DNA of 64,000 bases from Streptomyces sp. NBC_00306 (GCF_036169555.1 NZ_CP108032.1:3286001-3350000), one strand, 5' to 3'. Shown: positions 8,034 through 18,284, counted from the first letter of the stretch. Program-made: numbers and translations. The notes: generated by a model from the sequence alone, not told the origin.

Positions 8034-8804
8034 GTGACCACCACGCCCATCGCTCACCGCGCCACCGCCGTGGCCGCCCGCGCCACGGAACTGTCCAAGG
8101 TGTACGGCCAGGGCGAGACCCAGGTGGTCGCGCTCGACCGGGTCACCGTCGACTTCCAGCAGGCGCAGTTCACCGCGATCATGGGCCCCTCGGGCTCCGG
8201 CAAGTCCACGCTGATGCACTGCGTGGCCGGCCTCGACACCTTCAGCTCCGGGTCCGTGCGCATCGGCGAGACCGAACTCGGCACGCTCAAGGACAAGCAG
8301 CTCACCCAGCTTCGCCGCGACAAGATCGGCTTCATCTTCCAGGCGTTCAACCTGCTCCCGACGTTGACCGCCCTGGAGAACATCACGCTCCCCATGGACA
8401 TCGCGGGCCGCAAGCCGGACAAGAAGTGGCTCCAGAACGTCATCGACATGGTGGGCCTGCACGACCGCCTCGGTCACCGCCCGACCCAGCTCTCCGGCGG
8501 TCAGCAGCAGCGCGTCGCCGTCGCCCGCGCCCTGGCCTCCCAGCCGGAGATCATCTTCGGTGACGAGCCGACCGGAAACCTGGACTCCCGCTCCGGCGCC
8601 GAGGTGCTGGGCTTCCTGCGCAACTCCGTACGCGAGCTCGGCCAGACCGTCGTGATGGTCACCCACGACCCGGTGGCCGCCTCCTACGCCGACCGGGTGA
8701 TCTTCCTCGCGGACGGCCGGATCGTCGACGAGATGATCCACCCCTCCGCGGACGGCGTCCTCGACCGCATGAAGGAATTCGACGCCAAGGGCCGGACCAG
8801 CTGA
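8034..8804 (+). CDS. ABC transporter ATP-binding protein, MacB/LolD type
   Basis: 256 residues. Walker A GPSGSGKST, Q-loop in FIFQAFNLLPTLTALENI, signature LSGGQQQRVAVARAL, Walker B IIFGDEPTGNLDS and H-loop VTHDP are all intact. LPTLTALENI and the EPTGNLD spelling are typical of ATPases that partner FtsX-fold permeases (MacB/LolD class), which drive mechanotransmission or efflux of lipopeptides, peptides or cell-envelope components. The GTG start at 8034 has AGGAG 8 bases upstream; an in-frame GTG at 8016 lacks one. The permease gene follows after 51 bp, so the two form an operon. Confidence 0.93.
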   Translation: MTTTPIAHRATAVAARATELSKVYGQGETQVVALDRVTVDFQQAQFTAIMGPSGSGKSTLMHCVAGLDTFSSGSVRIGETELGTLKDKQLTQLRRDKIGFIFQAFNLLPTLTALENITLPMDIAGRKPDKKWLQNVIDMVGLHDRLGHRPTQLSGGQQQRVAVARALASQPEIIFGDEPTGNLDSRSGAEVLGFLRNSVRELGQTVVMVTHDPVAASYADRVIFLADGRIVDEMIHPSADGVLDRMKEFDAKGRTS

Positions 8805-8855
8805 CCACCCGCCGATCCGTCGACCTCCGGCTCTCACCACAGGACTGACACAGAC

Positions 8856-11402
8856 ATGTTCCGTACCGCCCTGCGCAATGTGCTTGCGCACAAGGCCAGA
8901 CTGCTGATGACCGTGCTCGCCGTCATGCTCGGCGTGGCCTTCGTCTCCGGCACCCTGGTCTTCACCGACACCCTCGGCAACGCCTACCGCAACCAGTCGG
9001 CCAAGAGCTACGACGACGTCGCCGTCGCCGTGACCACGTACGGCGGGCAGGACGACGGCAAGAAGTCCGGCGTCGACACCGCGACCCTGGAGAAGATCCG
9101 CGCTCTGGACGGGGTCGCCGAGGCCACCGGGCGGGTCTCCGGCTTCGCCGGGGTCGCCGATCAGGACGGCAAGCTGATCGGCAACGGCTGGTCCAACACC
9201 GGGGCGAACTACAGCCCGGGCAAGAACGGCAAGGATGCCGCGTACGCCTTCACCGACGGCTCGGGCCCGGTGAAGAACGACCAGATCGCGCTCGACAAGG
9301 ACTCCGCGGCCAAGGGCAAGTACGAGGTCGGCGACACCGTACGGGTCGCCACCAACGGGCCGGTGAAGGAGTACACCCTCGCCGGTGTCTTCACCACCGA
9401 GGACGGCGCCGTGAACGCGGGCGGCAGCCTCGTGCTGTTCGACACTGCCGTGGCGCAGAAGCTGTACCTCCAGCCCGGGTACTTCAAGGACGTCACGATC
9501 GCCGCCGAGCCGGGCGCGTCCGACGCGAAGCTCCTCGACGCCGTCCAGCCGCTGCTGCCGAAGGACTCCGAGGCACAGACCGGCAGCGAGCTCGCCGACA
9601 AGCAGGCGAAGGACATCGAGTCCGGGCTGAGCAATCTCAACACGATGCTGCTGGCCTTCGCCGCCATCGCCCTGTTCGTCGGCGTCTTCCTGATCGCCAA
9701 CACCTTCACCATGCTGGTCGCCCAGCGCACCAAGGAACTCGCCCTGCTGCGGGCCGTCGGCGCCTCCCGCCGGCAGGTCAAGCGCTCGGTGATCCTGGAA
9801 GCCCTGGTCGTCGGCGTGATCGCCTCCGTCGTCGGTTTCGCGCTCGGCATCGGACTGGCCACCGGACTGCGTTCCGCGATGGGCTCGTTCGGCGCCAAGG
9901 TCCCGGCCGGACCGCTGATCGTCTCCCCCACCGCGGTGCTCTCCGCCCTCGGCGTCGGTGTCCTGATCACCGTCCTCGCCGCCTGGCTGCCCGCCCGCCG
10001 GGCCGCGAAGATCCCGCCGGTGGCGGCCATGGGCAGCGCCCATCTGCCCGCCAGCACCAAGTCGCTGGTCGTGCGCAACACCCTCGGCAGCATCATCACG
10101 CTGGGCGGCGCCGCGGCCATCTTCGGCGGCGCGGCCGTCGGCAAGGACACCGGCCGCATGCTCATCGGTGCCGGTGCCTTCCTGGCGCTGATCGGCATCA
10201 TCGTGCTGATCCCGCTGCTGTCCCGCCCGGTCATCGCACTCGCCAAGCCGGTGCTGCACCGTGTGTTCGGGGTGTCCGGCAAGCTCGCCGGCAAGAACGC
10301 GGTGCGCAACCCGCGCCGTACCGGAGCCACCGCCTCGGCGCTGGCGATCGGGCTCACGCTGGTCACCGGCCTCACCGTCATCGGTGTCACGCTGGGCCAG
10401 GCCATCGACAAGATGACCACCGACAACATCCGCGCCGACTACATGGTCACCATGGCGGGCGGCGGTGCCCTCGACAAGTCGGCGCTGACCGCGCTGGAGA
10501 AGGCCGACGGCGTCACCGCGGTCTCCCCGCAGCAGGCCACGTCGGTGAAGGTCAAGGGCACCTACCACTCCGCCTCCGCGGTCACCCCCGGCGACGTGCA
10601 GCAGGTCTTCGACCTGAAGCTCCTCTCCGGTTCCCTGGACACCCTCGGCAAGGGCGGGATCGCCGTCGCCGAGAAGACCGCGAAGTCCAACGGCTGGAAG
10701 GCCGGCGACAAGCTTCCCGTGACGGTCGGCGACGACCAGGAGGGCGGCAAGTCGGCGACGAAGACGATGACGGTCGGCGCGATCTACGAGGACAACGAGT
10801 TCCTCTCGCCGGTCGTGGTGCCGACCTCGCTGGTCGCGCCCTTCGAGCCCAAGCCGTACATCCCCGAGATCTGGGTGAAGACGGACGGCGGCGCGAGCAA
10901 GGCCAACGAGCAGGCGCTCGTGGACGCGCTCGGTGACAACCCGGCGATGAGCGTCATGGACCGTCAGGACATCCGCAACATGTTCGGCGGAATGATCAAC
11001 ACGATGCTGAACATCATGTACGGGCTGCTCGCCATGGCTCTGCTCATCGCGGTGCTCGGCGTCGTCAACACCCTCGCGATGTCCGTCTTCGAACGCCAGC
11101 AGGAGATCGGCATGCTGCGGGCGATCGGCCTGGACCGCGGCAAGGTCAAGCGCATGATCCGCCTGGAGGCGGTGGTCATCTCGCTGTTCGGCGCGGTGAT
11201 CGGCGTCGGCCTCGGTACGTTCCTGGCCTGGGCGATCGGCGAGACGATCCGCTCCAGCATCCCGAACTACGCACTGGTCCTGCCGTGGGAGCGGATCGGC
11301 ATCTTCCTGCTGCTGGCCGGAGTCGTCGGTGTGCTGGCCTCGCTGTGGCCGGCCCGCAGCGCCGCGCGGCTGAACATGCTGACGGCGATCAAGACGGAGT
11401 AG
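8856..11402 (+). CDS. ABC transporter permease, FtsX/MacB type with two FtsX domains
   Basis: 848 residues. One transmembrane helix near the N-terminus (ARLLMTVLAVMLGVAFVSGTLVF) leads to a large extracytoplasmic MacB-like domain (about 40-250). Then come a first FtsX block (MLLAFAAIALFVGVFLIANTF, RTKELALLRAVGASRRQVKRS), a second extracytoplasmic domain (about 500-690) and a C-terminal FtsX block (MALLIAVLGVVNTLAMSVFERQQ, EIGMLRAIGLDRGKVKRM). The duplicated layout is usual for actinobacterial single-gene permeases that work with one LolD-like ATPase. Substrate is unknown. ATG at 8856; CAGGACTGACACAGAC upstream contains only a weak ribosome site. Confidence 0.92.
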   Translation: MFRTALRNVLAHKARLLMTVLAVMLGVAFVSGTLVFTDTLGNAYRNQSAKSYDDVAVAVTTYGGQDDGKKSGVDTATLEKIRALDGVAEATGRVSGFAGVADQDGKLIGNGWSNTGANYSPGKNGKDAAYAFTDGSGPVKNDQIALDKDSAAKGKYEVGDTVRVATNGPVKEYTLAGVFTTEDGAVNAGGSLVLFDTAVAQKLYLQPGYFKDVTIAAEPGASDAKLLDAVQPLLPKDSEAQTGSELADKQAKDIESGLSNLNTMLLAFAAIALFVGVFLIANTFTMLVAQRTKELALLRAVGASRRQVKRSVILEALVVGVIASVVGFALGIGLATGLRSAMGSFGAKVPAGPLIVSPTAVLSALGVGVLITVLAAWLPARRAAKIPPVAAMGSAHLPASTKSLVVRNTLGSIITLGGAAAIFGGAAVGKDTGRMLIGAGAFLALIGIIVLIPLLSRPVIALAKPVLHRVFGVSGKLAGKNAVRNPRRTGATASALAIGLTLVTGLTVIGVTLGQAIDKMTTDNIRADYMVTMAGGGALDKSALTALEKADGVTAVSPQQATSVKVKGTYHSASAVTPGDVQQVFDLKLLSGSLDTLGKGGIAVAEKTAKSNGWKAGDKLPVTVGDDQEGGKSATKTMTVGAIYEDNEFLSPVVVPTSLVAPFEPKPYIPEIWVKTDGGASKANEQALVDALGDNPAMSVMDRQDIRNMFGGMINTMLNIMYGLLAMALLIAVLGVVNTLAMSVFERQQEIGMLRAIGLDRGKVKRMIRLEAVVISLFGAVIGVGLGTFLAWAIGETIRSSIPNYALVLPWERIGIFLLLAGVVGVLASLWPARSAARLNMLTAIKTE

Positions 11403-11416
11403 CCGCCCGTCCGCAC

Positions 11417-11451
11417 AAGGGCCCCGCGACCGAACCGGTCGCGGGGCCCTT
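11417..11451. terminator. Bidirectional intrinsic terminator
   Basis: AAGGGCCCCGCGACC (11417-11431) and GGTCGCGGGGCCCTT (11437-11451) form a perfect 15-bp stem with a 5-base loop. It sits between the convergent permease and methyltransferase genes (stops at 11402 and 11464). Confidence 0.9.
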
Positions 11452-11463
11452 CGCGTCTCCCGG

Positions 11464-12753
11464 TCAGCGCCAGTCGCGGGCGCGCAACGGCAGTCCCGAG
11501 TCACCGCTCGGCGGGGTCCGCACGGCCAGGACCTGGTTGACGCCGATCTTGCCGTGCTCGAAGGCGAGGGCGCAGGCGGCCATGTACAGCCGCCAGACGC
11601 GTGCCCGTCCGGGCGAGCTGTGGCGCACGGCGCGGCGCCAGTCCGCCTCCAGATTGGCCACCCAGCGGCGCAGGGTCAGGGCGTAGTGCTCGCGGATGGA
11701 CTCGACGTCCCGTACCTCGAAACCGGCCAGCTCCAGGGTGGCGACGGTACGGCCGAGGGGGGCGAGCTCGCCGTCCGGGAACACGTACCGGTCGATGAAC
11801 GGGTCGAGACGGTAGTCGGCCTCGTCGCGCTCCGGGCGGCGCGCGATCTGGTGGTTGAGCAGCCGCCCGCCGGGCCGCAGCAGGGTCAGAAGCTGCTCGG
11901 CGTACTCCAGGTAGCGGACCTGGCCGACGTGTTCGGCCATGCCGATCGACGCGACGGCGTCGAACGGACCGTCCCTGACGTCCCGGTAGTCCTGGACGCG
12001 GATCTCGATACGGTCGGTGAGGCCGGCCTCCGCGATGCGCTTGCGGGCGTAGGCGGCCTGCTCGCGGGAGAGGGTGACGCCGGTGACCTGGGCGCCGTAC
12101 TCGCGGGCCGCGTGCATCGCCAGCGAACCCCAGCCGCAGCCCACGTCGAGCAGCCGGTCGCCCTGCTGGAGCGCCAGTTTGCGGCAGACGAGGTCGAGCT
12201 TGTCCCGCTGGGCCTCTTCGAGGGTGCCGCCGTCGCTCCAGTAGGCGCACGAGTAGACCATGGACGGCCCGAGGACCTGTTCGTAGAAGCCGTTGCCCAC
12301 GTCGTAGTGGTGGCTGATGGCCTGTCTGTCCCGGCGCCTGGTGTGCAACGGGCCGCTGCGGCGGCGCACTTCCTCGGGCGGCGGGGGCGGCGGCGGCAGG
12401 GCGCCGCCGATCGAGAGCAGCGCGCGGGCGGCGGTGCGCAGACGCGGGTCACGCACGGGATGAACGGCGGGAGCGAGGTCCTCCTCGCGCTCCCAGATGA
12501 TGCCGGAGAGGAGATCGAGAGCGGCGTAGAGGTCGCCCTCGACATCGATCTCCCCGGCCACCCAGGCGCGGGCCAGCCCGAGCTCGCCGGGCCGCCACAG
12601 CAGCCGCCGCAGAGCCCGCCGATGCCGTACGACGAGCACGGGCGCGCCCGGCGGCCCCGATTCCGATCCGTCCCAGGCCCGCACGCGGACCGGCAGCGGA
12701 AAACCGAGCAGTTCTTCGGCAACGGTGGTCAGCCGCAGTGCGGCGTCGGCCAT
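11464..12753 (-). CDS. Cyclopropane-fatty-acyl-phospholipid synthase family SAM methyltransferase
   Basis: 429 residues. The SAM-binding motif is LDVGCGWGSLAMHAA and is followed by VTGVTLSREQAAYA, the two most conserved blocks of CFA/mycolate-cyclopropanase-type enzymes. SHHYDVGNGFYEQVLG and MVYSCAYW are the typical CFA synthase region before the Rossmann core, and NHQIAR plus FIDRYVFPDGEL follow. The protein should transfer a methylene or methyl group from SAM to a membrane-lipid acyl chain. The N-terminal 130 residues (LLGFPLPVRVRAWDGS) form the lipid-binding region found in long CFA synthases. Start chosen at 12753 because GGAGGT lies 7 bases upstream; the frame stays open further but without codon bias. 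Confidence 0.88.
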   Translation of the reverse strand: MADAALRLTTVAEELLGFPLPVRVRAWDGSESGPPGAPVLVVRHRRALRRLLWRPGELGLARAWVAGEIDVEGDLYAALDLLSGIIWEREEDLAPAVHPVRDPRLRTAARALLSIGGALPPPPPPPEEVRRRSGPLHTRRRDRQAISHHYDVGNGFYEQVLGPSMVYSCAYWSDGGTLEEAQRDKLDLVCRKLALQQGDRLLDVGCGWGSLAMHAAREYGAQVTGVTLSREQAAYARKRIAEAGLTDRIEIRVQDYRDVRDGPFDAVASIGMAEHVGQVRYLEYAEQLLTLLRPGGRLLNHQIARRPERDEADYRLDPFIDRYVFPDGELAPLGRTVATLELAGFEVRDVESIREHYALTLRRWVANLEADWRRAVRHSSPGRARVWRLYMAACALAFEHGKIGVNQVLAVRTPPSGDSGLPLRARDWR

Positions 12754-12935
12754 GGCGAACACCTCCGTGACGGTGGGTCCCAGAAATCCACGTTTCCGAG
12801 AACAACCCGACCCTTGTGGGTGCTTCCCGTGACACGCAATGCCCAAGCAAAAGGTGCGGTCCGCACACCCATCAGGCCCCATCGGGCACGGTGTTCGAAG
12901 GAGGCGCACCCCCCGGAATCCCCCCGGACATGCCG

Positions 12936-12971
12936 GAGGGCCGCCCGCACCACGGATGGCGGACGGCCCTC
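12936..12971 (-). terminator. Probable terminator of ndh
   Basis: GAGGGCCG (12936-12943) pairs with CGGCCCTC (12964-12971), with a further CCGC/GCGG extension after one mismatch. It lies just past the ndh stop in the 234-base gap between ndh and the CFA-type methyltransferase start. Confidence 0.65.
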
Positions 12972-12987
12972 AGGGACAGATGCCGCG

Positions 12988-14373
12988 TCAGGAAGCCTTG
13001 GCCTTCTCCGGGGCCGGCGCCGCCGCCGTCACCGCCGGAGCGGGCTTGGCCGCCTCGTAGAACTCCTCGCGCGGCGTCTCGATCGCGCCCAGGGACACGA
13101 CCTCACGCTTGAGGAACATCGCCAGCGTCCAGTCGGCGAAGACACGGATCTTGCGGTTCCAGGTCGGCATCGCCATACCGTGGTAGCCACGGTGCATGTA
13201 CCACGCCAGCCGGCCCTTGAGCTTGATCTTCACCTTGCCCATGACGATCATCGCGACGCCCTTGTGCAGGCCGAGCCCGGCGACCGCACCCTTGTTGGCG
13301 TGGCTGTACTCCTTCTGCGGGAAGCCCCGCATACCGGAGATGACGTTGTCACCGAGGATCTTCGCCTGACGCAGCGCGTGCTGTGCGTTCGGCGGGCACC
13401 AGGCGTTCTCCACGCCGGCCTTGCGGGCCGCCATGTCCGGCACCTGGGCGTTGTCGCCCGCGGCCCAGATGTAGTCGGTGCCCTGCACCTGGAGGGTGGT
13501 GGCGGTGTCGACGTGGCCGCGCGGGCCGAGCGGGAGGCCGTAGCGCGCGAGCGCCGGGTTCGGCTTCACACCGGCGGTCCACACGATGGTGTTGGAGTCG
13601 ACCTCGAGGCCGTTCTTCAGCACGACGTGGCCGTCCACGCAGGAGTCCATCGACGTCGAGAGGTAGATCTCGATGCCGCGGCCCTCGAGGTGCTCCTTGC
13701 CGTACTTGCCCAGCTTCGGGCCGACCTCGGGAAGGATCTTGTCCGCCGCGTCGACGAGGATGAACCGCATGTCCTCGCGCTTGACGCTGGCGTAGTACTT
13801 GGACGCGTCCCGCGCCAGGTCCTCGACCTCACCGATGGTCTCCGCACCGGCGAAGCCGCCGCCCACGAAGACGAAGGTCAGCGCCCGGCGGCGGACCTCC
13901 TCGTCGGTGGTCGAGTCGGCCTTGTCGAGCTGCTCCAGCACGTGGTTGCGCAGGCCGATGGCCTCCTCGATGCCCTTCATGCCGATGCCCTGCTCGGCGA
14001 GGCCGGGGATCGGGAAGGTACGGGAGACCGCGCCGAGCGCGACGACCAGGTAGTCGAACGGCAGCTCGTACGCCTCGCCGACGAGCGGCGAGATCGTGGC
14101 GACCTTGCGGTCCTGGTCGATGGTCGTGACCCGCCCGGTGAGCACCTCGGCCTTGGGCAGGACGCGTCGCAGCGGGACGACGACATGCCGGGGCGAGATG
14201 CTGCCGGCGGCAGCTTCGGGAAGGAAGGGCTGGTACGTCATGTACGAGCGCGGGTCGACGACCGTGACGGTCGCCTCGCCGTAGCGCATCTTCTTCAGAA
14301 TGCGCCGGGCTGCGTACAGGCCTACGTACCCACCGCCTACTACGAGGATCCGGGGACGCTCCGTGGTGCTCAT
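12988..14373 (-). CDS. ndh: Type II NADH dehydrogenase (non-proton-pumping), FAD dependent
   Basis: 461 residues. FAD-binding Rossmann motif VVGGGYVGLYAARRI is at the N-terminus and NADH-binding FVFVGGGFAGAETIGEV at about 175-195. IWAAGDNAQVP is the conserved C-terminal FAD contact (ATG/AAGD motif), and the C-terminal segment with IRVFADWTLAMFLKREVVSLG is the amphipathic membrane-attachment region. The enzyme passes electrons from NADH to menaquinone at the inner face of the membrane. Start at ATG 14373 (MSTTERPRILVVGGG); the frame extends upstream without codon bias. Two Rex-like operators lie upstream, which fits redox control of this gene. Confidence 0.92.
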   Translation of the reverse strand: MSTTERPRILVVGGGYVGLYAARRILKKMRYGEATVTVVDPRSYMTYQPFLPEAAAGSISPRHVVVPLRRVLPKAEVLTGRVTTIDQDRKVATISPLVGEAYELPFDYLVVALGAVSRTFPIPGLAEQGIGMKGIEEAIGLRNHVLEQLDKADSTTDEEVRRRALTFVFVGGGFAGAETIGEVEDLARDASKYYASVKREDMRFILVDAADKILPEVGPKLGKYGKEHLEGRGIEIYLSTSMDSCVDGHVVLKNGLEVDSNTIVWTAGVKPNPALARYGLPLGPRGHVDTATTLQVQGTDYIWAAGDNAQVPDMAARKAGVENAWCPPNAQHALRQAKILGDNVISGMRGFPQKEYSHANKGAVAGLGLHKGVAMIVMGKVKIKLKGRLAWYMHRGYHGMAMPTWNRKIRVFADWTLAMFLKREVVSLGAIETPREEFYEAAKPAPAVTAAAPAPEKAKAS

Positions 14374-14407
14374 GCCATCGAGTATCCACCCCCCTCGGAG
14401 GGGGTGC

Positions 14408-14425
14408 TCGTGAGCCCCTTCACAA
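14408..14425. promoter_or_regulatory. Candidate Rex operator proximal to ndh
   Basis: On the minus strand, TTGTGAA-GGGG-CTCACGA, against the Streptomyces Rex operator consensus TGTGAA-N4-TTCACA. One half is perfect and the other differs at two positions. It is 35-52 bases before the ndh start codon, where binding could block transcription. Rex senses the NADH/NAD+ ratio, and I recall ndh being a reported Rex target in S. coelicolor. Confidence 0.65.
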
Positions 14426-14679
14426 GGAGTGGACCCACCTCTGCTACACTGCGCGGCCCACGTGATGGAGGTCATGATCCCGAAAGGGAACCACGCCCCC
14501 ACGGAGACGTTGTTCACCCCCTGTGAGCTGCTCGCTTGAGCGGGCCCCGGGGTGAACAACCGTCGCGTCCCAGCCGCCCGGCAGTGGTCCGGAACGGCCG
14601 GGCGGGTGCCCGGCGGGCCCCTGTCAGGGGGCCTCGCCGACCATTCGGCCCCCTGAAGCGCCCATCAGGGACCATTTCC
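14426..14679. other. ndh upstream region between the two Rex-like sites
   Basis: About 250 bases lacking a credible gene. It contains a palindrome CCCCTG-T-CAGGGG at about 14618-14632 and a further CCCCCTGA/TCAGGG pair, probably the terminator of the ppx operon. CTGCTACACTGC near 14441-14452 contains TACACT, a possible plus-strand -10, but no transcript can be proposed from sequence alone. Confidence 0.35.
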
Positions 14680-14697
14680 TTGTGAAGAACTTCACGA
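14680..14697. promoter_or_regulatory. Second candidate Rex operator overlapping the ppx stop codon
   Basis: TTGTGAA-GAAC-TTCACGA, with the TGTGAA-N4-TTCACA consensus matched at 11 of 12 positions. Its right half covers the stop codon of ppx (14692-14694) and it sits about 310 bp before ndh. It could act with the proximal site by looping, or mark a distal ndh promoter. Confidence 0.55.
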
Positions 14698-15621
14698 AGT
14701 TCGTTCGGCGGCGACGGACCAGGCGATCCCGTCCAGGATGTCGTGCTCGCTCACGACCACTTCCCGGGCCCCGATCCGCTCCATGACGGCGAGCAGGACA
14801 AGGGCTCCGGCGACGATGACGTCCACCCTCCCCGGGTGCATCACGGGGTTCGCCGCCCGCTCGTCGTGGGTGGATTCCAGGAGGCTGCGCGTCACCTCGG
14901 CGACCTTCTCGTAGGAGATCCGCGCATGGTGGATCGCCGTGGAGTCGTACGCGTCGAGGCCGAGCGCGATGCCCGCGACGGTGGTCACCGAACCGGCGAG
15001 ACCGACGAGGGTGCCGGCGCCCCTCAGCGGGACGGTCAGCTCCGCGAGGTCGAGCGCCGCCTCGATGTCCGTCCTTATGGCGGCGACCTCGGCGGCGGCC
15101 GGCGGATCGCTGCGCACATGGCGTTCGGTCAGCCGTACGCAGCCGATGTCGACGGACCGGGCGGCCTCGACGGCATGCCGGCCGATGACGAACTCGGTGG
15201 ACCCGCCACCGATGTCGACGACCAGGCGCTCCTCGTCACCGGCCAGCTCCTTGGTGGCGCCGGTGAAGGAGAACTCCGCCTCCTGGTCACCGGTGATCAC
15301 CTCGGGCTCGACGCCCAGGATGTCGAGGACGCCCCGGACGAAGTCCTCCCGGTTCTCGGCGTCCCGGGAGGCGGAGGTGGCGACGAAGCGCACCTTCTGC
15401 GCGCCGTGCTCCTTGATGATGTCCGCGTACTCGCGGCAGGCCGCGAAGGTGCGCTCCAGCGCCTCGGGGGCGAGCCGGCCGGTGCGGTCGACGCCCTGGC
15501 CGAGACGGACGATGGTCATCCGGCGGTCGAGGTCGACGAGTTCGCCCGTGGCGGGGTCCGCGTCGGCGACGAGCAGCCGGATCGAGTTCGTGCCGCAGTC
15601 GACGGCGGCGACCCTCGTCAT
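14692..15621 (-). CDS. ppx: Ppx/GppA family exopolyphosphatase
   Basis: 309 residues. VAAVDCGTNSIRLLVAD (phosphate-1 loop of the ASKHA fold), FVATSASRDAENREDF, and VVDIGGGSTEFVIG (phosphate-2) are all intact, followed by GLAGSVTTVAGIALG. At about 310 residues it is the short form usual in actinobacteria, lacking the HD-like C-terminal extension of E. coli Ppx. It should hydrolyse polyphosphate or pppGpp; which one cannot be told. Its ATG overlaps the stop of the DUF501 gene by 4 bases (ATGA), so translation is coupled. Confidence 0.9.
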   Translation of the reverse strand: MTRVAAVDCGTNSIRLLVADADPATGELVDLDRRMTIVRLGQGVDRTGRLAPEALERTFAACREYADIIKEHGAQKVRFVATSASRDAENREDFVRGVLDILGVEPEVITGDQEAEFSFTGATKELAGDEERLVVDIGGGSTEFVIGRHAVEAARSVDIGCVRLTERHVRSDPPAAAEVAAIRTDIEAALDLAELTVPLRGAGTLVGLAGSVTTVAGIALGLDAYDSTAIHHARISYEKVAEVTRSLLESTHDERAANPVMHPGRVDVIVAGALVLLAVMERIGAREVVVSEHDILDGIAWSVAAERTS

Positions 15622-16214
15622 GCCGGGCCGCCCTCGTCGCCGCCGCCCGCCGCCGTGTCCGCCGTCGTGCCCGCGGCCGCCGTGTCCGGCTCGTCCGCGA
15701 TCCCCGCGGAGACGCACGGGCCCTTGCGCCACCACTCCGGCAGCATCGCGATCGCCTCGTCGCCCAGCGGGTTGACCCCCGGGCCCGCCGCCAGCGAGTG
15801 GCCCACCAGGACGTGCAGGCACTTCACCCGGTCCGGCATACCGCCCGCGCTCGGGAAGTTCGCCAGGACCTCGATGGCGTCACGGCGCGCGATGTAGTCC
15901 TCGTGGGCCGCCCGGTAGGCCGCCGCCAGCTCCGGATCCGTGGCGAGCCTCTCGGTCATCTCCTTCATCACGCCGTTCGCCTCCAGCGTGCCGATCGCCG
16001 ACGCCGCCCGCGGGCAGGTCAGGTAGTACAGCGTCGGGAACGGGGTGCCGTCCGGAAGCCGGGGCGCCGTCTCGACGACATCGGGCTGCCCGCAGGGACA
16101 GCGGTGCGCGATGGCGCGCAGTCCGCGCGGCGGACGCCCGAGCTGCTCCTTGAACGCGGCGATGTCCGCGTCGGTGGGCTCGGTCGGATCGGTGTGGGGA
16201 GGAGGGGTTTCCAT
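15618..16214 (-). CDS. DUF501 family protein
   Basis: 198 residues, with the family hallmark LGRPPRGLRAIAHRCPCGQPDVVETAPRL (given here only in part: RPPRG, HRCPCGxP) and PFPTLYYLTCPRA. These match the actinobacterial DUF501 family, which is nearly always found between divIC and ppx as here. Function unknown; the Cys-Pro-Cys pair and TCP suggest metal binding, which is my inference. The last third (about 165-198) is an Ala/Gly-rich tail. Part of the divIC-DUF501-ppx operon. Confidence 0.9.
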   Translation of the reverse strand: METPPPHTDPTEPTDADIAAFKEQLGRPPRGLRAIAHRCPCGQPDVVETAPRLPDGTPFPTLYYLTCPRAASAIGTLEANGVMKEMTERLATDPELAAAYRAAHEDYIARRDAIEVLANFPSAGGMPDRVKCLHVLVGHSLAAGPGVNPLGDEAIAMLPEWWRKGPCVSAGIADEPDTAAAGTTADTAAGGGDEGGPA

Positions 16215-16263
16215 GCCTGCCTTGGCTCTACGGTTCTACGGTTCTACTGGCGTGCGGTGCCGT

Positions 16264-16734
16264 CTACCGGCGGTCGGCGGTGTCGACGCCGTCCCAGACG
16301 TTGGAGTACCAGGGACGGTCGGCCGCCCCTTCCTCCGTGCGGCGCTTCTCCGCGACTTCGGGGTCGATCATGGTGTAGCCGGTCTCGCCCGGCATCACGT
16401 AGTGCAGATGCTCGCGGGCCAGCCGCTTGACGTACATGTCGTCCTGGAGGCGCGCCTTCTCGTCACGCAGCTCCTCGACCTGCTGCTCCGCCTCGGCCAT
16501 CCGGCGCCTCTGCTCGGCCATGTCGGAACGCTGGGAGACGTACTGCCGCATCGGATAGGCGAGGGCGACGACGAGGGAACAGACGATCAGGGCGAGGAAC
16601 GCCGCACGGCCGGTGAGCCGGGAGCGACGGGCCTGCCGCCGGGTCTGGGAGCGGTAGACACGAGCCGCGGTCTGCTCGCCGAGCAGCCGCAGCCTGGTCG
16701 CGGTGGAGAACCGATCCCGGTCCTTCGCGGCCAT
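16264..16734 (-). CDS. divIC: DivIC/FtsL-like septum formation initiator
   Basis: 156 residues, bitopic. A basic cytoplasmic N-terminus with many Arg is followed by one TM helix (GRAAFLALIVCSLVVALAYPM, about 42-62) and then an extracytoplasmic coiled coil (MAEQRRRMAEAEQQVEELRDEKARL, about 71-96). It ends with REHLHYVMPGETGY, the conserved DivIC/FtsB tail. It should join the FtsL/FtsB/FtsQ divisome complex during sporulation septation. It lies 91 bp behind eno and 49 bp before the DUF501 gene. Confidence 0.88.
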   Translation of the reverse strand: MAAKDRDRFSTATRLRLLGEQTAARVYRSQTRRQARRSRLTGRAAFLALIVCSLVVALAYPMRQYVSQRSDMAEQRRRMAEAEQQVEELRDEKARLQDDMYVKRLAREHLHYVMPGETGYTMIDPEVAEKRRTEEGAADRPWYSNVWDGVDTADRR

Positions 16735-16825
16735 GTCCTGCCTCCCCTGTTACGTGCGCACGTCCCCGGACACGGTACGGGACCGCGGCCGGGGACGTGT
16801 GGACGACTTGCTAGCCCGCTGCGAC

Positions 16826-18169
<1,344 letters not shown>

Positions 18170-18284
18170 CTAACCGGCGGCGGGGCATCAGCCGCCCGAT
18201 GCCCGCCTCCTGGGACGAAAAAGGGCATGAACAGCGGGTGCTGGGGACAAAACGCCCCCAATCTACCCATGGGTAACAGAGAGA

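Noticed and set aside
8007..11504. 1165-codon minus-strand open frame opposite the ABC transporter operon
   Set aside because: Composition is dominated by Arg, Gly, Asp and His as expected for antisense of a GC-rich gene; the plus-strand genes have all expected motifs.
12816..13112. Small plus-strand frames between the CFA-type methyltransferase and ndh
   Set aside because: They run across the terminator hairpin and into the ndh end in antisense; no ribosome site.
14440..14600. Possible small RNA starting from TACACT near 14447 on the plus strand
   Set aside because: A -10-like hexamer exists but there is no well-spaced -35 and no clear terminator tied to it; nothing matches a known small RNA.
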